This document shows positions 1-10,745 of a stretch of DNA of 64,000 nt, piece after piece. A program made the translations under genes and the position numbers. This stretch comes from Adineta vaga (taxonomy: Eukaryota; Rotifera). How positions within the stretch are numbered: position 1 is the first letter of the stretch; each line of letters begins with the position of its first letter. The DNA is taken from NCBI GenBank assembly GCA_021613535.1, contig CP075493.1, positions 14,384,001 to 14,448,000 of the forward strand, given 5' to 3'. The notes under the pieces are model-generated. The model made no database searches and was not told the DNA's origin. It was given only the letters and a program-made list of their open reading frames with translations.

Positions 1-2047
1 ATCAACGAGTATGGTCCATGGCCAGTTTCATACAGTTTTTGATCCTGAAATGTTCCATTTCCATTACCAAATATAATGCTAACAGTATTATCATCATAAT
101 TAGTTACGGCTAGATCTAGATGTTCATCATTATTAAAATTGCCTGATGTCACAGAAGACGGAGTTTTACCGACTGGATAGGTGTTCATAGTTCGAAGATA
201 TTCACGTTCAAAATTAAGCATTACACTAATAGTATTCGCGCCTTGATTGACCAGCACAAGATCCATTCTTGTGTCATTGTTCAAATCAGCTGAAACAGCT
301 GCTACAGGTCTTTTACCAACGTCAAATGTCAATTGAACATCGAATACTTTTTCGTTGTTTGCAAGTAATAGGCCGATATTATCGTCACCATTGTTTACTA
401 TTACTAGATCTTGTATATCATCGCCATTGAAATCATTTAATATGATAAACATTGGTCTCAAGCCGGTCACATATGTTGGTCGTGTTAGAAAGTTTCCTCC
501 ACCAATACCAAGCAGAATGCTGACAGTATTATCACCATAACTAGCCACTGCCATATCTAATAGACCATCATTATTAAAATCGCTTGATGTCACGTATCTC
601 GGATGATAACCGGCTGGAAATCTAGGTTGCATGTGAAAAGTTCCATTTTCATCGGCCAGTAATATATCAATCGTATGAGTACTAAGGCTGGCCACTGCTA
701 AATCTGGAAAGTTATCATGATCGATATAACCTGATACTACAGAGAATGGAGAATTACCAACGGTATTACTCTTTGAAGGCAGGAAAGTTCCATTGCCATT
801 ACCTAGTAGCAAACGTACGCGATTGTCACCATAGTTGGCCACAACGAGATCTGGTTTTTTATCACTATTAAAATCATTTGACGTGATAGACGCTGGAGCA
901 AAACCAACTGCAAAACTCGCTAATTTCTGAAATGTTCTATTTCCATTACCTAATAATATGGTAACGCTATTTTCGTTATAATTGGTTATGGCTAGATCAC
1001 GTTTTGTATCATTATTAAAATCATCAGCTATCACTGCAGATGGTACACTATTTACTGAATAGATCATATGTTCTTGGAATGTTCCATTCTTATTACCAAA
1101 CAGAATACTGAGACTATCATTCTTATAATTACACACAGCTAGATCGAGACAGTCGTCTCTGTCGAAATCATCTGATATTATCGAATATGGACCGATACCC
1201 ACACGATAGATTATTTGTTTCTGAAATGTTCCATCTCCAATTCCAATCAATATGCTTACACTGTTATCATCATAGTTAGCAACTGCCAGATCTACATGCA
1301 TGTCATTATTAAATTTACCCGATACGATAGAACGTGGACCGTTACCAACTGAATAGGATCGTTGAGTTTCAAAACGTCCGAACTCACTACCGAGTAAGAT
1401 GCTGACAGTTTTATCATCTGCATTTGTTACTGCCAAATCCAATACAGTATCATGGTTAAAATCATGTATTGTTACTGATGACGGTTTGTTGCCAGTTGGA
1501 TATGTAGTTTGTAAAAGGAATAATCCACGTCCTTCACCATAGATGACGCTAACAGAATTATCGCCATCATTGACCACCACTAAATCTAATTTTTGATCGT
1601 CATTTAGATCTTGCAATTTTATACAAATGGGTCGCTGACGAACCGGAATAGTGAATAGACCTTGAAAAAATCCTTCACCATTACCGAATAGTACAGCGAC
1701 CTCATTATCTTGCTGAGTTGCCACCACGATATCTATAGTATGATCATTATTGAAATCGCCAATGGCTGCCGAAACTGGTATGTTGCCAGTTTTATAGAAT
1801 TTTGCATCCGAAGTATAGGGTTTGTAGCAGCGTTTTTCTAAAACAAATAATAATAAACTAGTGTGTACTAAAATAGATTGTGAACAATTGTGCCTGCTAG
1901 GTTTGTTGATTTATCATTAAGTTTTATTCCTAAGACAAACCCAAGGATGATCACTGTAACGAACAAAGCAAGTGTTAAGCCGAACGGAATCCCGAATCTT
2001 TTCCTGCTATACCATGGACGTCTTATAAATGAAATGAAGAATTTCAT
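1..2047 (-). CDS. Membrane-anchored FG-GAP/VCBS repeat protein (C-terminus beyond window)
   Basis: Single open frame from 1896 to the window edge, preceded by a short exon (2047-1941). Joining across a 44 bp GT-AG intron (1897-1940) keeps frame. The N-terminus has about 20 mostly basic or aromatic residues, then a hydrophobic segment (FGLTLALFVTVIILG), consistent with a type II signal anchor. The ectodomain holds about twelve repeats of roughly 49 residues (147 bp spacing), each built on D-F-N-N-D...D-L-A-V...N-Y-x-D-N-x-V-S-I-L-L-G-N-G-x-G-T-F, the calcium-binding FG-GAP pattern of integrin-like beta-propeller blades. Such proteins form a large bdelloid family; the ligand is unknown. Without the mini-intron, exon 1 reads into a stop after 59 codons, so the intron decides the model. 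Family call is firm; full length is unknown. Confidence 0.85.
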
Positions 2048-2125
2048 AGAGAATTTAGTCTAAAAAAGATCATGTTAGACTTACTCAGGTTTTGGAAAAA
2101 GTTGCGCACCTAAATGTAAAAAACA

Positions 2126-3142
2126 TCAAAACAAATAATCAATAACCACATGATTACCTTCAAACGGTGGCATCAATAACATTTGCTTTGGTATTATCTG
2201 TTTCAAATGAATTATATGAAGGCCAGGAGCTGGACTAAGTTGTGATTGAACTATCATGCGAGTACCAGGCAAGAGAAGTATTTCATCTTCGGCGACGAAA
2301 TGCGAATGAGCACGTATTGTTCGACCATTAATAGCTTCGACCGAAAACAGTGTACGTTCGCCCGTATTGCCCAAATACGTACTATTCTCGAGTACAGTTA
2401 GTGACGTTGTACACGATGAAAAATGCCACCAAGTTACAGGAGTACCGGGTGGAAAGTCGTCACTGATATTCTTTGTCACTCCGCGCCAAACAGTTGCTTG
2501 TGGAATGCATGGTATTTTGACGAGAGCTGTTAGAAACAGTTTCATATACTTGAAATATGGTCGTAGATTCTGACGATTGTCTAGTTTGAGAGTGTGATTA
2601 AGCATTCTATAAAGACTTTTGTCGGGCTCATCCCATTCAAAGGTGTAGAGACGAATAGCAGCACTCTCATTAGTTGTAAGTCCATCGGATGGTTCATTCG
2701 GCGTTTCGTCAAGTGCTTTTTGAACATAGAGCGGTAAATTATGAAGGATATCATATAATGGAACGCATGCTTCAGCGAGTGATAACAATGGTTCGTTGGC
2801 ATATTCTACAATAGGTTCTACTGTTCTTTTTAAATCATTTATAGTTTCTGTAGTAGAAAAATTGCATTCATCATATCGATAGTTCACCACCCGACAACCG
2901 TTTGTTCCACAGTCGTTTGATATAACATTCAAGTTATTTACTGATATTAACACTTCTGGTTGATTTTGTTGATCAGTTGTTTCTATCCTATTCGAGTGCA
3001 GATGTAAGTTGTTGTGCTTGTATATTGGATTATGTCTGGTCTGCATATTCTCGTTGACTTCTTTATCGCGATTAATCGATAATTCATCTGCAGCTGCAAT
3101 TGCTACTAGTTCAATTGCACCAATATTACCTTTTCTGTCCAT
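2126..3142 (-). CDS. NAD:arginine ADP-ribosyltransferase (ART family, R-S-E class)
   Basis: Single-exon, 338 residues. The C-terminal half (about 150-338) has the mono-ADP-ribosyltransferase layout: NAD-binding Arg in VWRGV (R220), the S-x-S-like strand in WHFSSCTTS (S242/S243), and the catalytic E-x-E in VAEDEILLLPG (E285, E287). E-x-E is the signature of arginine-specific enzymes of the R-S-E class, so transferase activity on protein arginine is predicted from established family rules. The first 140 residues are Asn/His-rich, low complexity and unlike any domain I know. No signal peptide is visible from this ATG, so the protein is probably intracellular, although an upstream exon cannot be excluded. 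This family is strongly expanded in rotifers. Neighbours give no functional clue. Confidence 0.85.
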   Translation of the reverse strand: MDRKGNIGAIELVAIAAADELSINRDKEVNENMQTRHNPIYKHNNLHLHSNRIETTDQQNQPEVLISVNNLNVISNDCGTNGCRVVNYRYDECNFSTTETINDLKRTVEPIVEYANEPLLSLAEACVPLYDILHNLPLYVQKALDETPNEPSDGLTTNESAAIRLYTFEWDEPDKSLYRMLNHTLKLDNRQNLRPYFKYMKLFLTALVKIPCIPQATVWRGVTKNISDDFPPGTPVTWWHFSSCTTSLTVLENSTYLGNTGERTLFSVEAINGRTIRAHSHFVAEDEILLLPGTRMIVQSQLSPAPGLHIIHLKQIIPKQMLLMPPFEGNHVVIDYLF

Positions 3143-4316
3143 AGTTGATTGTATTATGTCAACGCAAACATCAATCTGAGGATACAGAAAAGTAATCGAT
3201 ATCGAAAAAAAAGTCGTTAAAATTATTTGCTTATGCGTATATAGAAGATAGAAATAAATCTATAAAAAGCAATTTCTTTACCTCCGATTGTTTATTATTA
3301 TATTCAGTAATGTACAGGTCGTTTTTATCCTTCAATAATATAGACATAAGCGCAATCAAGCAGGTAAAAAGTCCGCATATAACGTCATTATTTGCAATGA
3401 ATGTATGAGAAGAAAAGAAAAGATTATAGAAGAGGTTTTGTTACATTAACGCAAGCACTTGGTGTATAATCTGTTTTATTCATAATAATTGTTGAACGTT
3501 TCAGTTTCATTTAATAATTGCTCGATTGTGTTTTCTTGCATTCTGTTGAAGCAAAATGTAAAGATTCACTTATTAGACTACATATACATTCCAAAAATCA
3601 ATGAATAATTTACTTAGCATACGAATTATATGTTAGTCTATAGGATATAAACATTATTTTTGGTATTTGATATTAATCTTGTGTTTCATTATCATGTATC
3701 TTTGCTTTATACAGATGAATAGAAAAGTATAGTCTTGTAATTTTTATTTAAAGTGTGGATCGATTAATATGCAAATGAATATGAAAAGCAAGAATACAGA
3801 TAGGTGAGTGAAAGTCGATTATTTTTGTTCGAAATGTGGATATGATGTAAACATCCTCATCTGCACTCATATCTATATATTATTAATATCTAATAAAACA
3901 ACCTCAGATATTGAAAATGTTGGTGTATTCATAGAAAAATTGCCTTGGGAAGCATGAAATGGAAAGCTAATGTAGAGAAATTATAATTACTTTCGAAGTT
4001 CTCGAACATTCTGTTAGAAAAAAAAGAAAACAGCGTCAAATAAGATCTTGTTTTTGTACTAAAGATTCAGACTATACTAATGATGAGAAAAAAAAGCTAC
4101 GAACGAAGTAATTGAAAGTTTTTCATAATATTTGATAGCTTTGTTATTGAAAAGAGTAGAGAGAGAGAGAGTAATAATGGCATTGCTTCGAGTATTTTAC
4201 AATATTGAACGCGTAATAAATACTTTATTATACAGAGCAACTAAACAAACTATTCAAACATTTTAAAAGATTGTCTTAACTACCAACAATTCTTCATATT
4301 TACGTATTGATCTAAC
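3143..4316. other. Intergenic, no gene seen
   Basis: AT-rich spacer between the ADP-ribosyltransferase and a 7TM receptor. I see only short poly-A/T runs and a short GA microsatellite near 4157-4171. It probably holds both promoters, but no defined site is recognisable. Confidence 0.6.
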
Positions 4317-5309
4317 ATGTCTCTCTTATCATTGATTGTCATTCAACAAGAAATGACTCGTTATGTTTTGCCCATTTCATTGGGATTCGGTAATATTGGT
4401 AATTTTATTTTAATTGGATATTTTTCTCAAAAACATAATCGTACTAATCCATGTTCACTCTATTTACTTGCTGCTGCCGTCTTCAGTATTGTCGGAAGTA
4501 ATTGGGGTGTCATTCCTACTGTCTACGCTATTTTTTATTCTGATCCACTTTCTAAATCGATCGTTTTGTGCCGTATTCGATTATATATCATTTACATTTC
4601 TGCAATGTCTTATCGTACAATGATCGTTCTAGCTACTATTGATCGTTATGCTTTAACTAATGCTCGATTAATATCTCGAGCTTTTTCTTCAATTACTGTA
4701 GCTAAACGAGCAATTATCATAATGTTCCTATTCTGGTGTATGGCTGGTTTTCATCTTCTCATCTGGCCGACTATTGAATATAATCGATGTTTAGTATACG
4801 GACTCTATGGTTTTGTATACAGTATTATTCAATTAATTACCTTGGGTGTTCTTCCGAACGCTCTTATGATTCTTTTTGGTGTACTCTTAACAAAAAATCT
4901 ACGTCTATCTCGAATTCGCTTTGAAATAGCAACAAGACAAGCAATTAATACAAATAGTAGAGCTCTTCGAAGACGAGATAAGAATTTGATCGTGCTCGTC
5001 TTTACTGAAATTCTACTGACATTCATTTGCACATTTCCCTATTCATTACATGCAATATATACGGCACTCACAAATAATATTCCAAACAAAAGTGTTGAAC
5101 GACAACAAATTGAATCATTCTTATACTTTTTCTTCGTACAATATCTACTCTATTTAGGTTACTCAACAACCTTTTATGGATACATGGCAACATCAAAATC
5201 ATTTCGACGCGAAGTCCAAATTCTCCTGCTGAAACTTATTGGAAAGACATCGACAGCCATAGAACAAGAACCAATAGAAATAAATGTACCACGTATTATA
5301 ACTCGATGA
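4317..5309 (+). CDS. Rhodopsin-class 7TM G-protein-coupled receptor, orphan
   Basis: Single-exon, 330 residues, seven hydrophobic segments. Class A marks: G-N-x-G-N in TM1 (GFGNIGNFI), Cys at the start of TM3 (IVLCRIRL), and D-R-Y at the end of TM3 (ATIDRYALTNAR). TM5 is followed by a basic third intracellular loop (RALRRRDKNL), TM6 carries an F-x3-F-P-Y motif (TFICTFPYSLH), and TM7 ends in a degenerate NPxxY (STTFYGY). A basic helix-8-like tail follows. Bdelloid genomes hold many intron-poor orphan receptors of this kind, often grouped with FMRFamide or thyrotropin-releasing-hormone receptors, but the ligand cannot be told from sequence. No lesion seen, so the gene looks functional. Confidence 0.85.
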   Translation: MSLLSLIVIQQEMTRYVLPISLGFGNIGNFILIGYFSQKHNRTNPCSLYLLAAAVFSIVGSNWGVIPTVYAIFYSDPLSKSIVLCRIRLYIIYISAMSYRTMIVLATIDRYALTNARLISRAFSSITVAKRAIIIMFLFWCMAGFHLLIWPTIEYNRCLVYGLYGFVYSIIQLITLGVLPNALMILFGVLLTKNLRLSRIRFEIATRQAINTNSRALRRRDKNLIVLVFTEILLTFICTFPYSLHAIYTALTNNIPNKSVERQQIESFLYFFFVQYLLYLGYSTTFYGYMATSKSFRREVQILLLKLIGKTSTAIEQEPIEINVPRIITR

Positions 5310-5923
5310 AAAGTTGTTAACTTAATGCTGACTCACACAATGAATACAATAAATATTGAAAATACATACTCAAGATCTCCTATTTATTTCAAAAATCAAT
5401 GTATTTTATCTTGTGAATTTATTAACTATAATGATCTTTATCTATGCATTTTTTTCATTACAATCATCCATATTTAACACAAACTATAGATTTTGATCGA
5501 TGTGATAACGGTTCGTTAATATTCGAAAAAGATTAGTTTATCTATGTAATATCAAAGTTAAAATATATGTCATTTTATTTTCTCCAAAACAAATCTTTAA
5601 TGAAACGTATTCAGTTGTCTCTTCAGAAATTCTAAGTATTTTATTCAATAAAACTAGATTGCTAATCGCTCCTAACAAATAAAGTCTTTTGACTTTCTTT
5701 TTCTTCATTTTTAAATCAATCTTCAATAGATTTGTTGAATCTTAATCCTAAAGTCTATAATCATAACATTTTGTACTGTTATCTTTCGATGCATTAATCC
5801 GTATTTCTATATGACAAGAGTAATAATACTAGAAAATAAAGATTATGTTCTTTTTTGTCAAATAGTTCTCAGGATAAATAAATATATCAAAATCAAACGT
5901 ATAGAATATCACTTGAATCGACG
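5310..5923. other. Intergenic, no gene seen
   Basis: AT-rich spacer between the 7TM receptor and the downstream hydrolase, both on the plus strand. No repeat or structured site was recognised. Confidence 0.6.
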
Positions 5924-7304
5924 ATGATGGTGGTGAAGTTATTTTGGTCAATAATCATTGTATCTCTAACTACAATAGATGTATATGGAATGGAATGTCC
6001 TCCAACGAGAGCCTCCATACAACATCTTTTGGATGAAGCTTATATTCCTGGAGCTGCAGTCATCGTTGTTAATTCCACTGACATCGTCTATGAACAAGGA
6101 ATTGGTTATCAGTCTCCTCTGATTTCAAAAGATCGTCGATCTATTGATCCTTCAACATCAATTTTTGTTTTAGCCTCGATTTCAAAAACATTTGTTGGTG
6201 TAGCAGCAATGCAAATGGTTGAATCACATCATCTTAATCTTGATCTCGATATTAATCAATATCTATCACCTGAAATGAAAATTATTCATCCACGTTATCC
6301 TAATATTACAATTACTACGCGACATCTACTATCTCATATGGCAGGTATTGGACAACATCCTACCGAAGAATTTAAACTCTATGTTCCGGGTGATGATTTT
6401 ACTAAGAGAAAATTTAGTGATGTGATAAAGATGTATTTAAGTTACGAGGAAAGTTGGTTACCTGTACCACCTGGTCATATAACATATTATTCAAATATAG
6501 GAAATGGTTTAGCTGCACATATTATTGAACGTTTAGCGGGAATATCTTTTGAAGACTATGTTCGAGAGAAAATATTAAAACCTTTAGATATAGATGAGAC
6601 AAAAGCAAGTTATCGATTGAGTACTTTTCAAGATAATCAAATGAATCTTGTTGATCATTATATTTACAATGTATCATTCTTAGAAGTTTTTAATCAAATA
6701 GCACCACAATTGAATGCATCTCGAGTAAGTTTCACGTAATAATTATTCTTTTTTGATGATATGTAATTAGATTTATATGTTATATTAGGTAGAAAATTCG
6801 TCTGATTGGCTTTATGTTCCATTGTTTAGCTATAGTATATATCCAGCTGGTATGTTACGGATGTCAGCATATTCACTTAGTAAATATCTTCGATCATTTC
6901 TTAATAATTTTCCTAATCTTCTTCATAATTCACAATCAATCGATGAAATGCTTTCGATTTCTTCTCAAACGAGTTATGTCAATATGACAGATGTTGAATT
7001 TAGTCTTGGATGGTATTGGCAAGTTTACAATGGACGACGTTTTATTGGACATGATGGTTCTTTACCTGGTTTGAGAACAGCAATGATGGCAAATGAAAAA
7101 AGAAATTTAGGTGTAATCATATTAACAAATGGGGATATTACAAGAAATGATATGCAAGCATCGAAAGTCAAAGAAACGATTGTTCAATTGATGACTGAAT
7201 TGTTCGATTGTTTTGAAATGAAGACAAATATTGCTTTTCGGCTACATGCAAACATCAAATACATCGGGTGGACGATTATTAGTCTTTATTTCTGTTTTTA
7301 CTGA
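5924..7304 (+). CDS. Secreted beta-lactamase-like serine hydrolase (PF00144 type)
   Basis: Two exons, 5924-6724 and 6789-7304, joined in phase 0 across a 64 bp intron (gtaagt...attag); 438 residues. It opens with a signal peptide (MMVVKLFWSIIIVSL...VYG). The class C/LACTB fold is marked by S-x-x-K at S85-I-S-K88, Y-x-N at Y189-S-N191, and H-D-G at about 355 replacing the K-T-G box, as is common in eukaryotic LACTB-like esterases and peptidases. Several N-x-S/T sites support secretion. The last about 20 residues are hydrophobic and could be a membrane or GPI anchor. Family members hydrolyse esters, D-amino peptides or beta-lactams; the substrate here is unknown. The active-site set is complete, so activity is expected. 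Confidence 0.85.
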
Positions 7305-8008
7305 TGATACAATTTGTATATTAGTGATTTTGTGGGTATTGATCTTTTGTAACAACAAGAGATCAAACCAAACTGATCCTTCTATGATATAGTAAGAATA
7401 AGTCATCAACATGAATGAAACATTTTTACAGTTACTTTTACTGCGACAATAAAATGAAAAGAGAAGACTTGGTTGAAGTATATAAAATAAGAACAGAACG
7501 AAAAATATAAACATATTTTTACTGCTGTCTATGCAATCGATGCAAACGGAAGACCATTAGGAAGAGCTATATAAAATATTGTAAACGACAACTTGTTTTG
7601 TTTTAAACAACAAATCATACAGTAATATTAAAAATTCATCAACTATATGAGATATTCAGAGAGTTAATACGTACATCAGACTCTATATTTCTGTTAATGA
7701 TTTTCATCCAACCCCTCTAAGGTAACAAAATACGAAAACAAATATAAAAATTTCTTCTTTCGTTCTTGTTTCAATAGAACATTTCAGTCATTTTTCTTGT
7801 ATTTCACTAGTGAAATTATTATAGGAGACTGTTTTTTTTCTGTTTCAATACCTATCAAATCATATACATAAACATTTTTTTTTCATTTTCCAACTACTTA
7901 AGCTTTTCTAATCGACGATTTTGATCAGCAACGTATTATTGGCGTATGAAACATTCTAAATTTAGAGATAAAAATCATTGTTTCTTCTTTCTATATTAGA
8001 AGTCTTCA
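7305..8008. other. Intergenic, no gene seen
   Basis: AT-rich spacer upstream of the first GTPase-fusion gene. It must contain that gene's promoter, but no motif stands out. A CDS-like frame is absent on both strands. Confidence 0.55.
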
Positions 8009-10251
8009 ATGGCAGAACTTCCTTTTCAAGATAATAACGATGAAATCATTAAACTTTTGGGACTACAAGATGATATTAAATATCAAGTGGTTACTGATCT
8101 GTTAAGCAATGGTCGACAAGCATTACACCAATATCAAGAAGAACTTATTCCCAAAATATACAAGAAAGAAATCAATACTGCCGATGGACAATTGCTTCAG
8201 TTATTAAAACAATACTTCGATCGACAATGGCATAGCCAATATGATTCTGTAAATCAATGGTTCACTTCATTCATTACAACTTATCAAAATGACAAAAATC
8301 CTCAACAATACGAACGTGTTTTAACTCGTACAGCTGAACATGGAAATCGATACATGAAAGATTGTCCAGTATTGTCGATAGTTCTACAACTTCTTTTCGA
8401 ATTAATCGATGATGAATGTTTACTACGAAATACAACGATCTTTGATGATCTTTGGTCGACATTCACGAACGAAGGTTTGAAGTCAATAGGAAAATATTCG
8501 AATTACATGAAAGAGGAAGTGCTGAATGAAGAAGTTGATAAACATCGCTCGACATTATATCGAGCATTGTGTGAATATTATCGTCCACGGTTAGTCGCTG
8601 TACTGAAAGAACATCATATTGGTGAAGAAGAAATTGATCATGATGTGGCACTCGATCGGATTGCTGAGAATGGTGTGAAAAAAGGTATTGATTTGATTCA
8701 ACAGGAGATTGTAACTAGAAAACAAAAACAAGTGCTATCGGAAAATCTTCATTCCAATGAACAAGTCGACGAAAATAGAACACTTCTTAATACATATTCA
8801 ACACCCACCACATCAAACATAGTCGAGGGTATATTTAATAGAACTAACGATGATTTCGCTCAAAATTCAACGGTCGATGCAACAATTAAAGTATATGTGA
8901 AAAGAACTGGTGAAACTATTCATGTTCCAATAACATTGGTATCTACAGTAAGAGATGTGATTAAATATGTCTGTGAGAACAGCGTATGTGATGCGACAAG
9001 TGACTACGACGATTATTTTCTTGCAGGAGCGTCACTTGAAAATGAGCAAATGCTCGATCATAACACGAAATTAGAGGACATGAAGGAATCTTTGGCTGAA
9101 AATCTTGAATTTCAGTTATGTATGAAAACTTCAAAGGAAAGCGAGACGAATAATGGGGATGAAGAAGTAAGTTGTCGTCTATAATACTGCATTGTTCTCT
9201 CAAAGATTATCGTTTAGATTATAAAATCAAATGTACCAATGTTCAACAATGATAAGGGATTTGTTGTAAAAAGTAAGAGTTTCGAAGAACACAACAACTC
9301 AAGTTCCAATCCTGATCAAGCTGCATTTTCATTACCTGTACAAAACAATTTGATTGACAAATGCAGATGTACATCGTCAAAAGATGATCGTACAAATCTT
9401 TTGCAAAAAGAAGATTTAGCTAATAATTATCATCAACTGCAAAAGAAAATTCAAGAACTTAGTGAAAAAATTACTCGTGATCCTATTTTACGTCAAAAGA
9501 TTGTCGAAAAATTCAACGAGATCAATATTGTTGTATGCGGTTCGCCACGAGTAGGAAAAAGTGCGCTCATCAATGCTTTATGCCAACAGAAACTCGCTAG
9601 AACAAGTCCTGGTCTTCATAGTTGTACAAACATTATTTCACCGTATTATTTAAAGGGTAATACCGATCTCGGTGACGGAACAATTAATTATCAATACAAC
9701 TTTTGGGATACACCCGGATTTGAGAATTGGAATCAAGAAGCCATTCGTAGAATTTAAATCTCATCAAAGAAAAACCAAAATCTGATATAATATGTATGAT
9801 CTACTGCGCTTCGCCTGGTTCATTTGCTAATCTCAAACAACTCGAATGGCTATTAGATGAATGTATCGAACAGCATATATTTTGTGCACTTGTATGTACG
9901 AATAAATGGAGTGGATTCAAAGAACAACGAGATGCTGTTATAAAAGATTTCCAACAAATACTCGGAAAAAAGCAAGAGAAAACTGGAGATGAAAATGGTG
10001 TGACGTACTTTGGAAATGTTGGTTTATGTACAAGTGTTAATAGTATTCCAATTAAAGATGAAGAAACTGGTAGAGATTTTGAAGAATCCGGTATTAACGA
10101 ACTTATGTATGGTATTATGAAATCACTTGATGAAGAAAAAGTAGCACAATGGTGTATGCTCGCATTTGAAAAGAAATCTTTCTGGAAGCAGCTTCCTGAG
10201 TATCAGACGCAGTTGAAAAATTTGTGGAATTCTTTTTTTCGAAAGACATAG
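8009..10251 (+). pseudogene. Helical / ubiquitin-like / GTPase fusion gene, copy A (frameshifted in GTPase domain)
   Basis: Exon 1 is 8009-9166 and exon 2 starts at 9218, in frame across a 51 bp intron (gtaagt...gtttag). Residues 1 to about 250 are predicted helical, about 287-370 form a beta-grasp (ubiquitin/RA-like) segment starting IKVYVKRTGE, and exon 2 encodes a GTPase with P-loop GSPRVGKS, a Thr-containing G2 candidate (HSCTN), G3 DTPG and G4-like TNKW. Compared with copy B, one base is missing close to 9749-9770, giving TAA at 9755-9757. The downstream frame (from about 9770) continues the domain to 10251 without further damage, so the lesion is recent or an assembly error. The N-terminal and beta-grasp parts remain open and could still be expressed alone. 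Function unknown. Confidence 0.75.
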
Positions 10252-10745
10252 ACGAATGAAAGAACGATGAAATTAATCTTGAAAGACTGAATCTTTTTAG
10301 TTTGTCTATCTTTATACTCTGATAATAAAAGAATAAAACGTTTTTGACGGTGAATAATCAAACCGAATAAAAAAGTTGTTGAAGTTATTTTTACTTCCAT
10401 ACAACGAATAAAAACAAGAAACAGAGTTTGCGCTATTTGAAAAGTGAAAGAAAGAGAGAAAAATATGAAAGCACTTTTACAAATATTTCTAGAAGCGATA
10501 AAGTTCGTTTTATTTTCTTCTTCTAAAACAACCGAAGAGAGAATTGAATGAAATAATAATAAAGTGTTTCTTTTGCTCTGTGATTTTGTCCATCGAATTT
10601 TTAAACATGTTTTACTGTATTTCATAAATAAATTATTATCAAAACCATCATTCACTTCCGCTTCTAACTACCCACGCGTACGTGTAAATTACTGATTATT
10701 TTAGAATACATAACTATATCGATCAAGATATTCGAGTGTTTTTTT
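10252..10745. other. Spacer between the two GTPase-fusion copies
   Basis: About 490 bp, AT-rich. No gene seen. It presumably carries the copy A terminator and the copy B promoter. It does not resemble the 7305-8008 spacer by eye, so the duplication did not preserve a recognisable common promoter. Confidence 0.5.

Noticed and set aside
2581-2802. Second minus-strand ORF inside the ADP-ribosyltransferase
   Set aside because: Out-of-frame shadow of the real gene with no independent features.
9749-9800. Programmed frameshift in GTPase copy A
   Set aside because: No slippery heptamer or following stem-loop seen, and copy B needs none.
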